Source: Phycisphaerae bacterium (lineage in GTDB: Bacteria; Planctomycetota; Phycisphaerae; UBA1845). Taken from it: 64,000 bases of DNA. Below the pieces are notes generated by a model. That model searched no databases. It was given only the letters and a program-made list of their open reading frames with translations, and was not told where the DNA came from. Where the stretch lies: NCBI GenBank assembly GCA_029260075.1, contig JAJDDY010000058.1, positions 172,236-236,235 of the forward strand, read 5' to 3'. Numbering within the stretch: the stretch's first letter is position 1; every line of letters begins with the position of its first letter. Shown in pieces: positions 51,496 through 61,013 of the stretch. The position numbers and the translations under genes are program-made.

Positions 51496-53538
51496 CTACG
51501 CGTCCGCCAGTTCGAAGTTTGGTTCGGCGCGGCGGCCTACGATGAAAATCCAGAGCACGAGGAAGAGTGCACCGGCGCCTAGACCGACGTACCACGGTTG
51601 TTTGTAGACGCTGCACAGCACGTCGCCGAGTCCCATGGCGGCGATGCCTGCGATGAGGGCGTAGGGGATTTGCGTCCACACGTGTACTTCGTGTTTACAT
51701 CCCGAAGCGATCGACGAGAGCACGGTGGTGTCACTGATGGGTGAGCAGTGGTCACCGAAGACCGCACCAGCAAGGACGCTACCGATAGCAGCGTAGATCA
51801 GGTTGACGGACTCGGCCGGGTCGACGCCAACCGCAAGATGAGCGCCGACGGTAATGGTCATCGGACAAAGAATTCCCATCGTTCCCCATGACGTGCCGGT
51901 GGCAAACGAAACAACGGCTGATGCGACAAAGACGGCAAGTGGGAACCATTGGAGTGCGAAACCGGCATCTTTGAGATGCGCCGAGACAACCTGACCCAGT
52001 CGGAGGTCTTGAAGTACCTGAGACAACGCCCAGGCCAACACGAGCACGACGATCGCGGAGAACATGGTCGTCATACCCTCAAGACCCGATTCGATCATGT
52101 CGCGCAGCGGGCACGCCCGGACGATCATCGTCAGCAGGACGGCAACGATGGCTGCGATGATGGCGCCATGGAAAATGGACAGGTACGAATCGGCGTTTTG
52201 CAACACATCGCCCGCCTGAACCCACCATGCCTTCTGAGCCCATACGCTCTGGCCGGTGTTGTCCATGGCGTTGACCAGCGCGATGGTTTTTTCAGAGTAC
52301 CACCCGGTCGTAATCAGCACACCGACCGTGCCGAGCACGAGTCCGACCACCGGGAAGAAGCCCAGCCACCATCGCGGTAGGGCCTTGGTCTTGTTGGTGT
52401 CGGTGTCGGCGTCCGTTGGCGGTGTGTCCGAATCGGTTTGACTTAGCGCTTTACGCTCTTCGCGTTTCATCGGGCCGAAATCACGCCCGGTAACGGCCAC
52501 GAGGAACACGAGAAAGAGCGCGAGAATCGGATAGAACCGGTACGGAATGCTGTAGACGAACGCGCTCATGCCGGTCAGTACGTTTCCGTTTGCGTCAAGA
52601 AGGGCAGGACCATTGGCCGCAACGGCTTGAAGACCCTGGTCGATATACCCAACCTCCATGCCGACCCAAGTGCCGATTAAGGCGATGGACGCCACCGGGG
52701 CGGCCGTCGAGTCCACGATGTAAGCAAGCTTCGCTCGTGACAGCTTCAACCGATCGAACACCGATCGCATGGTCGGTCCAACGATCATCGAGTTGGCGTA
52801 GTCGTCGAAGAAAACGACGAGCCCTGCGCCCCAGGCGGTTACCGCGCCACGCCGCCGCGAGTTCGTGTCGCCGGCCACTAGCCGGACCATTCCCTCGGTG
52901 CCGCCGTTTCGACCTATGACGCCGACCATGAACCCAATGACCAACGTGAACACGATGATCTTCAGGTGGGCGTACTCCTCACCGCCGTGTTGGTGGATGG
53001 CCCCGAGCATGTAATACTCCGTGGCCAATCGAAACCCGCCGATCACGGAGTTTCCTTGAACGTAGGGACTGCTGTTGGGTAGGCAGGGCAAGAACATGTA
53101 GGCGCCCACGACTACGCCGAGGACGAGTGCAGGCACGACCTGTCTGAAAATGATGGCAAGCAAAATGGCGATGGCGGCAGGAATGACGACACAGAGGTTG
53201 TAGTACTTCTCGGCGCTAAGCGGCACGCGCGGGCCGGCGGGGTCGCTTGCGTCGAGGTCGACGGGCGTGTCGATGGTGACGTTCGTGTCGAGCGGGTCCG
53301 CTTCTGTGGTTAACGCATCGTTCGCGGGCGCGTCTAGTTTGGCGGTAGTTTCTTCCACGGGTTGACTCGCCGCTGGCGAGCGCTCCGCCTGACTATCGGC
53401 GAGCCGCCGTGCCGCTGCGGCGATCGGGTCATTCTGTGCCGAGCAGGGATTCCCTGCGCCCGAGAAATAAAGAAAGGCGCCGATGGCGATGGCCGCGAAG
53501 CCAAGCCGATGTTGTCTAATGCCCGAAAGGTTGATCAC
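51496..53538 (-). CDS. NhaC-family Na+/H+ antiporter
   Basis: A 680-aa membrane protein. The N terminus has a signal-like hydrophobic stretch (LGFAAIAIGAFLYFSGAG) and an unusual ~80-residue Asp/Thr/Pro-rich region before the transporter core. The core has about 11-12 helices, including YYNLCVVIPAAIAILLAIIF, WGAGLVVFFDDYANSMIVG (the conserved FDDY region) and SFATGTSWGTMGILCPMTIT, closing with FGDHCSPISDTTVLSSIASG, the most typical NhaC/ion-transporter signature. An acidic loop splits the two halves. It exchanges Na+ for H+, or an organic substrate. The stop codon is part of a dispersed repeat. Confidence 0.88.
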   Translation of the reverse strand: MINLSGIRQHRLGFAAIAIGAFLYFSGAGNPCSAQNDPIAAAARRLADSQAERSPAASQPVEETTAKLDAPANDALTTEADPLDTNVTIDTPVDLDASDPAGPRVPLSAEKYYNLCVVIPAAIAILLAIIFRQVVPALVLGVVVGAYMFLPCLPNSSPYVQGNSVIGGFRLATEYYMLGAIHQHGGEEYAHLKIIVFTLVIGFMVGVIGRNGGTEGMVRLVAGDTNSRRRGAVTAWGAGLVVFFDDYANSMIVGPTMRSVFDRLKLSRAKLAYIVDSTAAPVASIALIGTWVGMEVGYIDQGLQAVAANGPALLDANGNVLTGMSAFVYSIPYRFYPILALFLVFLVAVTGRDFGPMKREERKALSQTDSDTPPTDADTDTNKTKALPRWWLGFFPVVGLVLGTVGVLITTGWYSEKTIALVNAMDNTGQSVWAQKAWWVQAGDVLQNADSYLSIFHGAIIAAIVAVLLTMIVRACPLRDMIESGLEGMTTMFSAIVVLVLAWALSQVLQDLRLGQVVSAHLKDAGFALQWFPLAVFVASAVVSFATGTSWGTMGILCPMTITVGAHLAVGVDPAESVNLIYAAIGSVLAGAVFGDHCSPISDTTVLSSIASGCKHEVHVWTQIPYALIAGIAAMGLGDVLCSVYKQPWYVGLGAGALFLVLWIFIVGRRAEPNFELADA

Positions 53539-54027
53539 TGTGGCTTCCCCGTTCGTCTACCTGGAATCAAACCAAACCAAATCGCGTAGGTCGGACACCC
53601 CGGCCATGCACCTTGGTCTTTCGTCGCCGTCCTGCGCCGAAGCGGTGAAAGTGTACGGTGCTTGTCGATCAGGTCCAACCCCGCGCAACGCGGGATGATC
53701 CGCGGTCGCGCGGTTCGTCAGCCCGCTGACGAAGCTTGCTACCGCCGTCATCGGCAAGCACGAACGCAATCCTGCTCCGGAACACGTGCGATCGAAGCGT
53801 CAGAAACTTTAGTATTCGCCGCCCAACGGTTCGATATTGTCGGGTAATGTCGGAAACCGTAGATACGTCGAAAGATTCGCCCATGAATGTCGAATGCATA
53901 CTATGATGGCGTCAAGACTTCCGGTTTCAGACGAACCAGCGGGCAGGCTGGTTCAAAGGTCGGTGGATTGGCGAACGTCGAAGCGAGAAGCCGTTGATTT
54001 GTTCACCACTGAGCGTCGTTAGAGAAC
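53539..54027. other. 489-bp intergenic region
   Basis: No gene recognised. AACCCCGCGCAACGCGGGAT at 53678-53697 forms a short hairpin without a T run. Two divergent promoters are expected here (nhaC and the Yip1-like gene), but I cannot place them. Confidence 0.5.
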
Positions 54028-54855
54028 ATGATGGATTTCGCAGCTAAGACTGGACAGGCGTCGTCTTCGGCGCACCAAAGCGCAATCTCGTCGCCTAGTG
54101 ACCCGGCGATGGAGGCACGCAAGGAGCCGCTTCGTCTCTATCACTCGCTGATGGTCTTCACTACGCCGGGCAAGCTGTTTTCTCGTGTCGAGGATACGGG
54201 TCAATACGGAAGCACGCTTATCGTCATGCTCGGGTTGGCGATGCTACTCGGTTTCGCGCAGGTTCAAACCGGTCTGATCGAGCGCAGTGTGGATCAACAG
54301 ACCGAATTGGCGTTGGCGAATATCGAAACGACGCAAGCCGCATTGATCGATCGTGTCGAGCTTCGCGATCGCATGGATAAGGTACGCAAGGAGGGGGAAT
54401 TCAACAAAACGATCTTTCGGATTGGCGCCGTGGTCGCTACGCCGGTCTACTTCTTGGCGACGTTTCTGCTGATCGCGTCCATCCTTTACGCCGTGGTCGC
54501 GCTGACCGGGCGCAAGCCGGAGTATCATACGCTCATGTCCATCTGCGTGTTCGCCGGGCTCATCGAGTTGGTCGGCGTCGCGCTGCAGCTTGCGATGATG
54601 GTGACCTATCAAACCGGCTCGGTGAGTACGTCGCTGGGCATGTTTGATCCGATCGGCAAGCCGACGATCCTCTCGGCGATCGATCCGTTTCGCTTATGGT
54701 TCTGGGTCCTCGTGGGTGTGGGTGTGGCGGTGACGCAACAACTGAGTCGGCGGATGGCCATCGTGACCTGCGTCCTGTGCGCGGTGATCGCGACCGCCGT
54801 CCGAGCGGCCCCGGTGATCGTAGCGCAAATGCAAACGCAAATGCAAGGGGCGTAA
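54028..54855 (+). CDS. Yip1-family-like membrane protein
   Basis: A 275-aa protein with a charged N terminus (~60 residues, containing LRLYHSLMVFTTPGKLFSRV) typical of Yip1-domain proteins. About five hydrophobic helices follow, among them GSTLIVMLGLAMLLGFAQVQ, ATPVYFLATFLLIASILYAV and FAGLIELVGVALQLAMMVTY. It lies 119 bases upstream of the adaptor gene of an ABC export operon and is on the same strand, a combination often seen in planctomycete MacAB-like loci. Its role in that export system is unknown. Confidence 0.75.
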   Translation: MMDFAAKTGQASSSAHQSAISSPSDPAMEARKEPLRLYHSLMVFTTPGKLFSRVEDTGQYGSTLIVMLGLAMLLGFAQVQTGLIERSVDQQTELALANIETTQAALIDRVELRDRMDKVRKEGEFNKTIFRIGAVVATPVYFLATFLLIASILYAVVALTGRKPEYHTLMSICVFAGLIELVGVALQLAMMVTYQTGSVSTSLGMFDPIGKPTILSAIDPFRLWFWVLVGVGVAVTQQLSRRMAIVTCVLCAVIATAVRAAPVIVAQMQTQMQGA

Positions 54856-54974
54856 GGTTGGACGTCGGGAGTCAGGGTTGTGAGACATCGAGGCGTTGCA
54901 GATATGGTGAGTCGATGGAACGGAATTCAGTTGCGAAGGCCGGCACGCTTCGGCGCTCCTAAGGAGTTGGTTGT

Positions 54975-56357
54975 ATGAGAGGTTTATTGACCTTATTGGT
55001 TCTTGTCGCCGTCAGCGGTGGCTTGTTTGCTTTGGCGTCAACGCGCCGCGGCGTCGACGCCAAGCCCATCCTGAACGTGGCGACCGAAGTGGCGTTGACG
55101 GTTCGTACCGCGGCGCCGGCACGTGAAGCAATCATCCGCTTAGTCCAGTCGCCCGGTGACGTTGAGGCTGTTCTTGAGGTGGATGTGTCGTCTGAGATCG
55201 TCGCGAAGATCGAAGAAATGCCGGTCGAAGAGGGCGACATCGTCAAGAAGGGCGATCTTCTCTGTCGCCTCAACGATGACCGGTTGCGTGCGGAAGTTGA
55301 CTCGGCCAACGCCTACATTGGCCAACTTCGGGCGTCCATCGATCTTGCTGAGGCGGACCTGGACAAGGCAAGGAGAGACTACGACCGGCAGCGGTCGCTG
55401 TCCGAAGCCAACGCCACATCGCAACTTGAGCTCGCGAACTATCACACGACCTTCAAGAAAGCTCGATCCGCGTACGCCATGCGTGGCCACGAACTCGAAC
55501 AGGCCGCCGCAAGTCTCAAAACGATCGAGGAAGATCTCAAACGAACCATCATCACCGCACCCATCAGCGGGATTGTCTCGAAGCTCGTGGCGAAGCAAGG
55601 TGAGGTGGTGATCACCGGAACGATGAACAATCCGGGGACGGTGATCATGACCATCAGCGATCTGTCAAAGATGCAAGTGCGTACGCGGGTCGATGAGGTG
55701 GACGTGCCGTTGGTCAAAGTCGGCCAAAAGGCCCGCGTCTATCTTCAGTCCGACCCGAACACGCCGGTACCGGCGCGGGTTGTTCGCGTCGCGTCCAAGG
55801 GATCGCGCCCGACCGGTCGCGATGTCGTCACGTTCGAAACGTTGCTGGAGGTGCTATCGACTGCGGATCGGATCAAACCGGGCATGACCGCCAACGTTGA
55901 AGTCGAAGTGGCGCAGAATTCGAACGCGATCACGGTGCCGATCGAAGCCATCGTTAATCGTATGCGCAAGGACTTGCCGGAAGCGATCGTTAAGGAGATC
56001 GATGAACGTCGCTCCAAAGTTGATCTGTCCCATCGCGCGCTCCAAGCTCAGTATCACCGCGTCGTATACGTCATGAACGGAGAGAAAGCATTGGTTCGCC
56101 TGGTGGACATCGGCATCTCCGACACGCGTCGCGTTGAGATTCTCGGCGGCGTGGGCGTCGACGACATGGTCATCACCGGTCCCTACAGAAGCTTGGACCA
56201 ACTGGAGGACGGCAAGCGCGTGGCCTTGTCGGATAAGGACAAAGAAAAAGCCAACACTTCCGAAGACGGTACAGAGGAAACCGAGCAGGTCGCGGGCGGC
56301 GCAAGCGATGATTCCGATGCCAATGAGCGGCAGGGAAAGGTAGCGTCGGGCGGATGA
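54975..56357 (+). CDS. MacA/HlyD-family periplasmic adaptor subunit
   Basis: A 460-aa membrane-fusion protein. The N-terminal helix LLTLLVLVAVSGGLFALAST anchors it. The lipoyl/barrel-sandwich halves are seen as VDVSSEIVAKIEEMPVEEGD and KRTIITAPISGIVSKLVAKQ, with a coiled-coil hairpin between (residues ~95-180, AYIGQLRASIDLAEADLDKA). A beta-barrel domain follows (KVGQKARVYLQSDPNTPVPA) and a membrane-proximal domain ends in GVDDMVITGPYRSL. The last 45 residues are acidic and disordered. Its TGA overlaps the ATPase start. It would link the inner-membrane permeases to an outer-membrane channel. Confidence 0.92.
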   Translation: MRGLLTLLVLVAVSGGLFALASTRRGVDAKPILNVATEVALTVRTAAPAREAIIRLVQSPGDVEAVLEVDVSSEIVAKIEEMPVEEGDIVKKGDLLCRLNDDRLRAEVDSANAYIGQLRASIDLAEADLDKARRDYDRQRSLSEANATSQLELANYHTTFKKARSAYAMRGHELEQAAASLKTIEEDLKRTIITAPISGIVSKLVAKQGEVVITGTMNNPGTVIMTISDLSKMQVRTRVDEVDVPLVKVGQKARVYLQSDPNTPVPARVVRVASKGSRPTGRDVVTFETLLEVLSTADRIKPGMTANVEVEVAQNSNAITVPIEAIVNRMRKDLPEAIVKEIDERRSKVDLSHRALQAQYHRVVYVMNGEKALVRLVDIGISDTRRVEILGGVGVDDMVITGPYRSLDQLEDGKRVALSDKDKEKANTSEDGTEETEQVAGGASDDSDANERQGKVASGG

Positions 56358-57241
56358 TGATGATGACGAGCGGCCAACACAATTCGGCGAATCCAACGCG
56401 TGACGCGGCTTCGCCCGCGTCTACACCCCCTCCTCGATCGGAACCGGTCGGGCTTGGCCGCCAGGATGCTCACGCGGTGCCGGTGATCGAGTTGATCGAC
56501 TTGCACAAAAACTATCGAATCGGCACGGAGATCGTTCGCGCATTGCGCGGCGTCACGCTGTCGATCGCCGAAAACGAATACGTGGCGATCATGGGTCCGA
56601 GCGGCTCCGGCAAGAGCACGATGATGAACATCTTCGGTTGCTTGGACGTGCCTACGAGCGGAGAGTTTCGTCTTTCGGGGAAGGACGTGTCGAAGCTGTC
56701 GCAGTCGCGGCTCGCGCGAATTCGCGGATGCCAGATCGGCTTCGTGTTTCAAAGCTTCGAACTTCTTCCGAGAACTACGGCGCTTAAGAACGTGCAGCTT
56801 CCGTTGATGTATACACAGGCTACGAAAAAACGAGCCCGCGCCATGGCCGCACTTGATCGCGTTGGCCTTGCCGACCGCGCGAAGCACCACCCCAACCAAT
56901 TGTCCGGCGGCCAAAAGCAACGTGTGGCGATCGCACGAGCTCTCGTGCAAGAGCCGGACATCATTCTTGCGGACGAGCCGACCGGAAACCTCGACAGCAA
57001 GACGGGTGAGGAAATCATGGCGATTTTTGATTCGGTCTACTCCGAAGGGCAGACCATCATCATGGTCACGCACGAGGAGTCCATCGCGGCGCGCTGCCGG
57101 CGTGTGATTCGCCTTCGGGATGGATACGTCGAATCAGACACATGGAACGACCGACCGTCTAAGCCGAGCAGCGAGACCGCTCACGACAAGCGCGAGGCAC
57201 GCCTTCCGAATGATTCCCACCGGTTGGCGGCAGCATCCTAA
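56354..57241 (+). CDS. MacB/LolD-type ABC transporter ATPase
   Basis: A 295-aa nucleotide-binding protein with Walker [15 protein letters not shown]-loop [17 protein letters not shown], signature [16 protein letters not shown], Walker [17 protein letters not shown] and switch histidine in IIMVTHEES. The N-terminal ~45 residues (starting with four Met codons) and the C-terminal ~30 residues are extra, low-complexity extensions. It drives the two FtsX-type permeases downstream. The first ATG overlaps the adaptor stop and its TAA overlaps the next ATG (TAATG), showing tight coupling. Confidence 0.94.
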   Translation: MMMMTSGQHNSANPTRDAASPASTPPPRSEPVGLGRQDAHAVPVIELIDLHKNYRIGTEIVRALRGVTLSIAENEYVAIMGPSGSGKSTMMNIFGCLDVPTSGEFRLSGKDVSKLSQSRLARIRGCQIGFVFQSFELLPRTTALKNVQLPLMYTQATKKRARAMAALDRVGLADRAKHHPNQLSGGQKQRVAIARALVQEPDIILADEPTGNLDSKTGEEIMAIFDSVYSEGQTIIMVTHEESIAARCRRVIRLRDGYVESDTWNDRPSKPSSETAHDKREARLPNDSHRLAAAS

Positions 57242-58593
57242 TGGCCCCCGATGCGCATGCTCTTCTTTCGGTCGGTGCGAGTGCGATCGAACAGAGTGAC
57301 GCATCACGATCAGGAAGATTGCGCCGCCTGTTGACTCTACCCGCCAAGTTGCCGCGTTGGTCCTGGTCGGTCGCGGCGCGCAACGGTCAGAACGTCGTCA
57401 CCGCCTTCGTGCAGATTTGGGCCAACAAGGGGCGATCCATTCTTACGACGTTGGGCATCATCATCGCGGTGACGTCGATCATAACGGTTGTGTCGTTCGT
57501 CGAAGGGTTCGGCAACTACATGACCAACATGGTTCGCGGATACGGCACTCAGTTCATGATCATCCATCCGCAGCGACCGCCTAGCCGGCAAAGCGTTGGC
57601 CTGCGGCGCGTGACACTGAACATGGCCGACGTAAACGCCGTCCACGCCGACTGCCCGAGCGTCAACCGCATCTCCCCGTTTATCTACACCGGTGACGGAG
57701 AGATCGTCTACGGCGTCGAAAAAATCGACAAAGTCCCGGTACGCGGTGTGTCGGAGCACTATCAAACGATTCGCCAATTCTTCGTTGATGCCGGTCGCTT
57801 CTTCGGCCCGGTTGATGTGGCCACCGCAGCGCACGTGATCGTGATTGGTCGATCGGTGCTCAAGGCGCTGCAGACCGACGACTCGCTTATCGGTGAACAT
57901 GTCTACATCGACGGCACGCGCTTCTTGGTCATCGGCGTGCTTCAATCCAAGGGTAGCAACATGGGCGAGGATCAAGACGAAACGGTGATGATTCCGTACA
58001 CCACCGCCTTGCGACTCTACCCGGATCTGAAGGATCGAGTCCGGTTTCTCGCCGAAGCGACGGACGAAGGGCATATTGAACAAGCCGATGCTGAAATCAC
58101 CCGTGTTCTGCGTCAGCGTCATGATCTGCTTCCAGGGCAACCCAACGACTTTATCGTCCAGCGACAAGATCAAATGGTCAAAGAGTTCGAGACCATCAAG
58201 ACGGTGGCGGGGAGTATCCTCGGGGGCATCGTGAGCATTTCGCTGCTCGTCGGCGGGATCGGAATCATGAACGTGATGCTCGTGTCGGTCACTGAGCGAA
58301 CGCGCGAGATCGGCTTGCGCAAGAGCGTCGGCGGTCGCCGCCGCGATATATTGATGCAGTTTCTGACCGAAGCCATCGTGCTGTGTTCCCTCGGCGGCGT
58401 GGTCGGCGTAGCGCTGGGGATCGGAATCTCGCGCATTGCGTCGCTCCACCCGGACATGGTTCCGCTTGAGACGCCAGCGTGGTGCGTGGCACTGGCGCTC
58501 GTTTTTTCTGCGGGGACGGGGATGATCTTCGGGATCATTCCGGCGTTCAAAGCTGCGGTCATCCATCCGATCGATGCGATCAGACACGAGTAA
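57241..58593 (+). CDS. MacB-type permease (FtsX fold), first of two
   Basis: A 450-aa permease with four membrane helices in the MacB order: one N-terminal helix (LTTLGIIIAVTSIITVVSFV), a large periplasmic domain (about residues 85-320), then three helices. The post-domain segment GGIGIMNVMLVSVTERTREI with GLRKSVGGRR is the FtsX/MacB signature coupling helix. The N-terminal ~45 residues are a basic cytosolic extension. Start ATG 57241 overlaps the ATPase stop. It probably dimerises with the paralogue encoded 7 bases downstream. Confidence 0.93.
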   Translation: MAPDAHALLSVGASAIEQSDASRSGRLRRLLTLPAKLPRWSWSVAARNGQNVVTAFVQIWANKGRSILTTLGIIIAVTSIITVVSFVEGFGNYMTNMVRGYGTQFMIIHPQRPPSRQSVGLRRVTLNMADVNAVHADCPSVNRISPFIYTGDGEIVYGVEKIDKVPVRGVSEHYQTIRQFFVDAGRFFGPVDVATAAHVIVIGRSVLKALQTDDSLIGEHVYIDGTRFLVIGVLQSKGSNMGEDQDETVMIPYTTALRLYPDLKDRVRFLAEATDEGHIEQADAEITRVLRQRHDLLPGQPNDFIVQRQDQMVKEFETIKTVAGSILGGIVSISLLVGGIGIMNVMLVSVTERTREIGLRKSVGGRRRDILMQFLTEAIVLCSLGGVVGVALGIGISRIASLHPDMVPLETPAWCVALALVFSAGTGMIFGIIPAFKAAVIHPIDAIRHE

Positions 58594-58600
58594 CTTAACT

Positions 58601-59944
58601 ATGTCCGTGCAACCCGCTAATTTGCCAGCCACCCGAACGCGTCGTCTTGAACGCGCGTCCGTCAGCGCCGGTAGGCGTGCGTGGTGGTCGTTGCCGTTTC
58701 GGCTATTGGGTTCGATCAGTACGATGATCGAGCGACATACTCAAAACGTCGTCACGGCGCTGGTGCAGATTTGGGCGAACAAAGCCCGGGCCATGCTCAC
58801 GACGCTGGGGATCATCATCGCGGTCACTTCGACTATCACCGTCGTCTCGATGGTCCAAGGGTTTGGCAATCACGTGTCCGGAATGCTTCAGGGATTCGGC
58901 ACGAACATGATGTTCGTTATCCCCCGGTTCCCCTCCGGAATGCGCGGGCGCATGATCGGCCGCGTGACCATGGACATCAACGACGTACGAGCGGTGACGG
59001 GGCAGTGCGACAAGGTCCGCCGGATCACGCCACTGATTTTCACCAACGCCACGGTTGAGTATGGCCGCGACAAGGTCGAAAACGTGCCCGTACGTGGTGC
59101 GACCGAGCAGTTCCAATCGATCCGTAACTCACCGGTAGACAAGGGGCGGTTCTTCGGCCCGATCGAAGTCGACGAGACCGCCTACGTCTGCGTGCTAGGC
59201 CGATCCATCCTCGATCGTCTTCAATGTGACGAGCGCATCGTCGGCGATCATGTGTACATCGACGGGCTCCGGTTCCGCGTGGTTGGGTTGCTCAAGGCCA
59301 AGGGTAATTTCGCCGACGACGATCAGGACTTCCGAATCATCATCCCGCATACCGTGGCCATCAAGATGGCTCCGTTCTTCCGACAGTTCCTGCCCATGGC
59401 CATCGAAGCGACGAGCGAGGACGATGTCGAACTCTGTTCGCTGCAGGTCACGCGCGTTCTGCGCGCCCAACACGGTCTGCGCCCCGGTCAGCCCAACGAC
59501 TTTCGCATCTTGAGACAGGACGAGTTTTTGCGAGATTTCCAGCGCGTCCAAAACGTCATCACCGGAATACTCGCGGCGATCGTCGGGGTGTCTCTTATTG
59601 TGGGCGGGATCGGTATTATGAACGTCATGCTGGTGTCGGTTACGGAACGCACGCGCGAGATCGGCTTGCGCAAGAGCGTGGGCGGTCGGCGGCGCGACAT
59701 CATGGCGCAGTTTTTGACGGAGGCAATGGTTCTCTCCACATTGGGCGGAGCCCTCGGCATCGTTTTCGGCTATGCGATCACCACGTTGGCGTCGATGCAT
59801 CCGGCCATGGTCGATATCCCCGTGCCGCTATGGGTCGTCGGACTCGCGCTGGGATTCTCGGCGTCGGTCGGTATCGTTTTCGGTCTGATCCCCGCCTTCA
59901 AAGCCGCAATTCTCCACCCCATTGACGCATTGCGACACGAGTGA
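58601..59944 (+). CDS. MacB-type permease (FtsX fold), second of two
   Basis: A 447-aa paralogue of the preceding gene: same first helix (LTTLGIIIAVTSTITVVSMV), same coupling segment (GGIGIMNVMLVSVTERTREI) and same C-terminal FGLIPAFKAAILHPIDALRH, but with a clearly diverged periplasmic domain. Start ATG 58601 is 7 bases after the upstream stop. The pair with one ATPase suggests a heterodimeric transporter rather than the MacB homodimer. Substrate unknown; lipoprotein, peptide or antibiotic export are the known family roles. Confidence 0.92.
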   Translation: MSVQPANLPATRTRRLERASVSAGRRAWWSLPFRLLGSISTMIERHTQNVVTALVQIWANKARAMLTTLGIIIAVTSTITVVSMVQGFGNHVSGMLQGFGTNMMFVIPRFPSGMRGRMIGRVTMDINDVRAVTGQCDKVRRITPLIFTNATVEYGRDKVENVPVRGATEQFQSIRNSPVDKGRFFGPIEVDETAYVCVLGRSILDRLQCDERIVGDHVYIDGLRFRVVGLLKAKGNFADDDQDFRIIIPHTVAIKMAPFFRQFLPMAIEATSEDDVELCSLQVTRVLRAQHGLRPGQPNDFRILRQDEFLRDFQRVQNVITGILAAIVGVSLIVGGIGIMNVMLVSVTERTREIGLRKSVGGRRRDIMAQFLTEAMVLSTLGGALGIVFGYAITTLASMHPAMVDIPVPLWVVGLALGFSASVGIVFGLIPAFKAAILHPIDALRHE

Positions 59945-59949
59945 CGTTA

Positions 59950-60090
59950 CGCGTCGAAACGTCAAGACGTCGAAGAGTCGAAGAAACTAGGATCGGGAGT
60001 GAAGAGACGGAGCTGTACGATCTTGACCCTTGGCACTGGACTACCGCGGCTTGCTGCCGTAGCCGTTTTCCTATCTCGACGTTTCGCAGC
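59950..60090. repeat. AACGTC-rich repeat pair
   Basis: GTCGAAACGTCAAGACGTCG (59953-59972) followed by AAGAGTCGAAG, and the inverse CTATCTCGACGTTTCGCAG at 60071-60089. Same family as 11928-12100. Confidence 0.6.
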
Positions 60091-60094
60091 TCGT

Positions 60095-60265
60095 TCAGGC
60101 CGGATTGATGGATAGCACTTCTACGTCGGGATAGTTGGCGTGTTGGGCGACGATGCGTCGCGCGTCTTCGAGATTGTCCGCGTAGATGCGGTATTGCTTG
60201 ACGGCTCCGGGCTTCTTGTCGCCGGGACATTTGTACTTATAGGAAACGATGTACGGTCTTAACAT
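60095..60265 (-). CDS. Small conserved-looking protein, 56 aa
   Basis: I translated this short gene by hand: ATG 60265 to TGA 60095-60097. It begins MLRPYIVSYKYKCPGDKKPG, continues AVKQYRIYADNLEDARRIVA and ends HANYPDVEVLSINPA. Composition is well balanced, with alternating hydrophobic residues and a strand-strand-helix-strand look. Its codon use resembles neighbouring genes. I believe similar small proteins occur in other planctomycetes but cannot verify this. A ribosome site is weak (GGTAAGC). Function unknown; it sits alone between the export operon and clpC. Confidence 0.6.
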   Translation of the reverse strand: MLRPYIVSYKYKCPGDKKPGAVKQYRIYADNLEDARRIVAQHANYPDVEVLSINPA

Positions 60266-61013
60266 AGTGCTTACCGATTTTCCGCGCGGCGCGGCCGACG
60301 CCTGCGTGGTGCGTCCTCTTCCGTAAGTATCAAGTATCGGAATCTCCAGAGGTATTCCGACACACCGTCAAGTCGGCCATCCTATCGGAGTGGCGGCGGC
60401 GCGTCGACAGACTGACTTCTCGAGAGACGGCCTGCATCGGTTGCGTGGGTAACAACGTGTACATCGCTATCATCATCGGGGGGGGGGACTCCGCGCCCGG
60501 CGACCCCGGGCGGAGGCGGTGTTAGGTTCGTCAGCCGGGCGTCGCCTGTAGTCCGCTCATCGTGTCTTGCGGACCATAGCCTCCCCTCTCATTCGCTCCG
60601 CCAATCCGGTCGATAGATGGGTGTCGAGGCGAAGGATTCAGCATCGCCACCTAGCGACGGCAGAATCGCTTTTTCGGCGGCAGAACGGCCCTTTTCGGCC
60701 GATACCGGCTCGAAGCCGGTTGGCGTTCGTTACGACTTAGTGCGCATTTGCTGCAGGTCATAGGCGTTCGCAACGCCCGATAGCTTGATGCGACGGGTGC
60801 ATACGACTAAGATTTGACGTAGGGAAGTACGGATAGGCCTTGATTGTTTGTGGCCTACCGGACGAGTGATTTTGTACACTTTGGGCGGTTTGAGCGTGGG
60901 TTTGTTCAACCGGACCATAGACGGCTAGCGATTGTTGTGTCGAGTACGCGGCGTGCCGCCGCAACGAGGACTTGAACGGGCGAATTTCGCCCCATCGAAG
61001 GAGTCGGGACAGG
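60266..61013. other. 748-bp intergenic region upstream of clpC
   Basis: No gene recognised. A run of ten G (60478-60487) precedes a GC-rich hairpin-prone stretch (CGCCCGGCGACCCCGGGCGG). ACCGGCTCGAAGCCGGT at 60703-60719 is a copy of the GGCTGGAAGCC-type repeat core. The clpC ribosome site GAAGGAG is at 60997-61003. Two short minus-strand open frames (60730-60918, 60758-61084) have no protein features. Confidence 0.5.

Noticed and set aside
57337..58632. 431-aa open frame on the minus strand
   Set aside because: Antisense to the first MacB-type permease; Asp/His/Arg-rich shadow of a real coding strand.
60478..60620. GC-rich stretch considered as SRP RNA or tmRNA
   Set aside because: Neither the SRP domain IV loop nor tmRNA end sequences are present.
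60730..60918. 62-aa basic minus-strand open frame upstream of clpC
   Set aside because: Low complexity, no ribosome site and likely to overlap the clpC promoter region.
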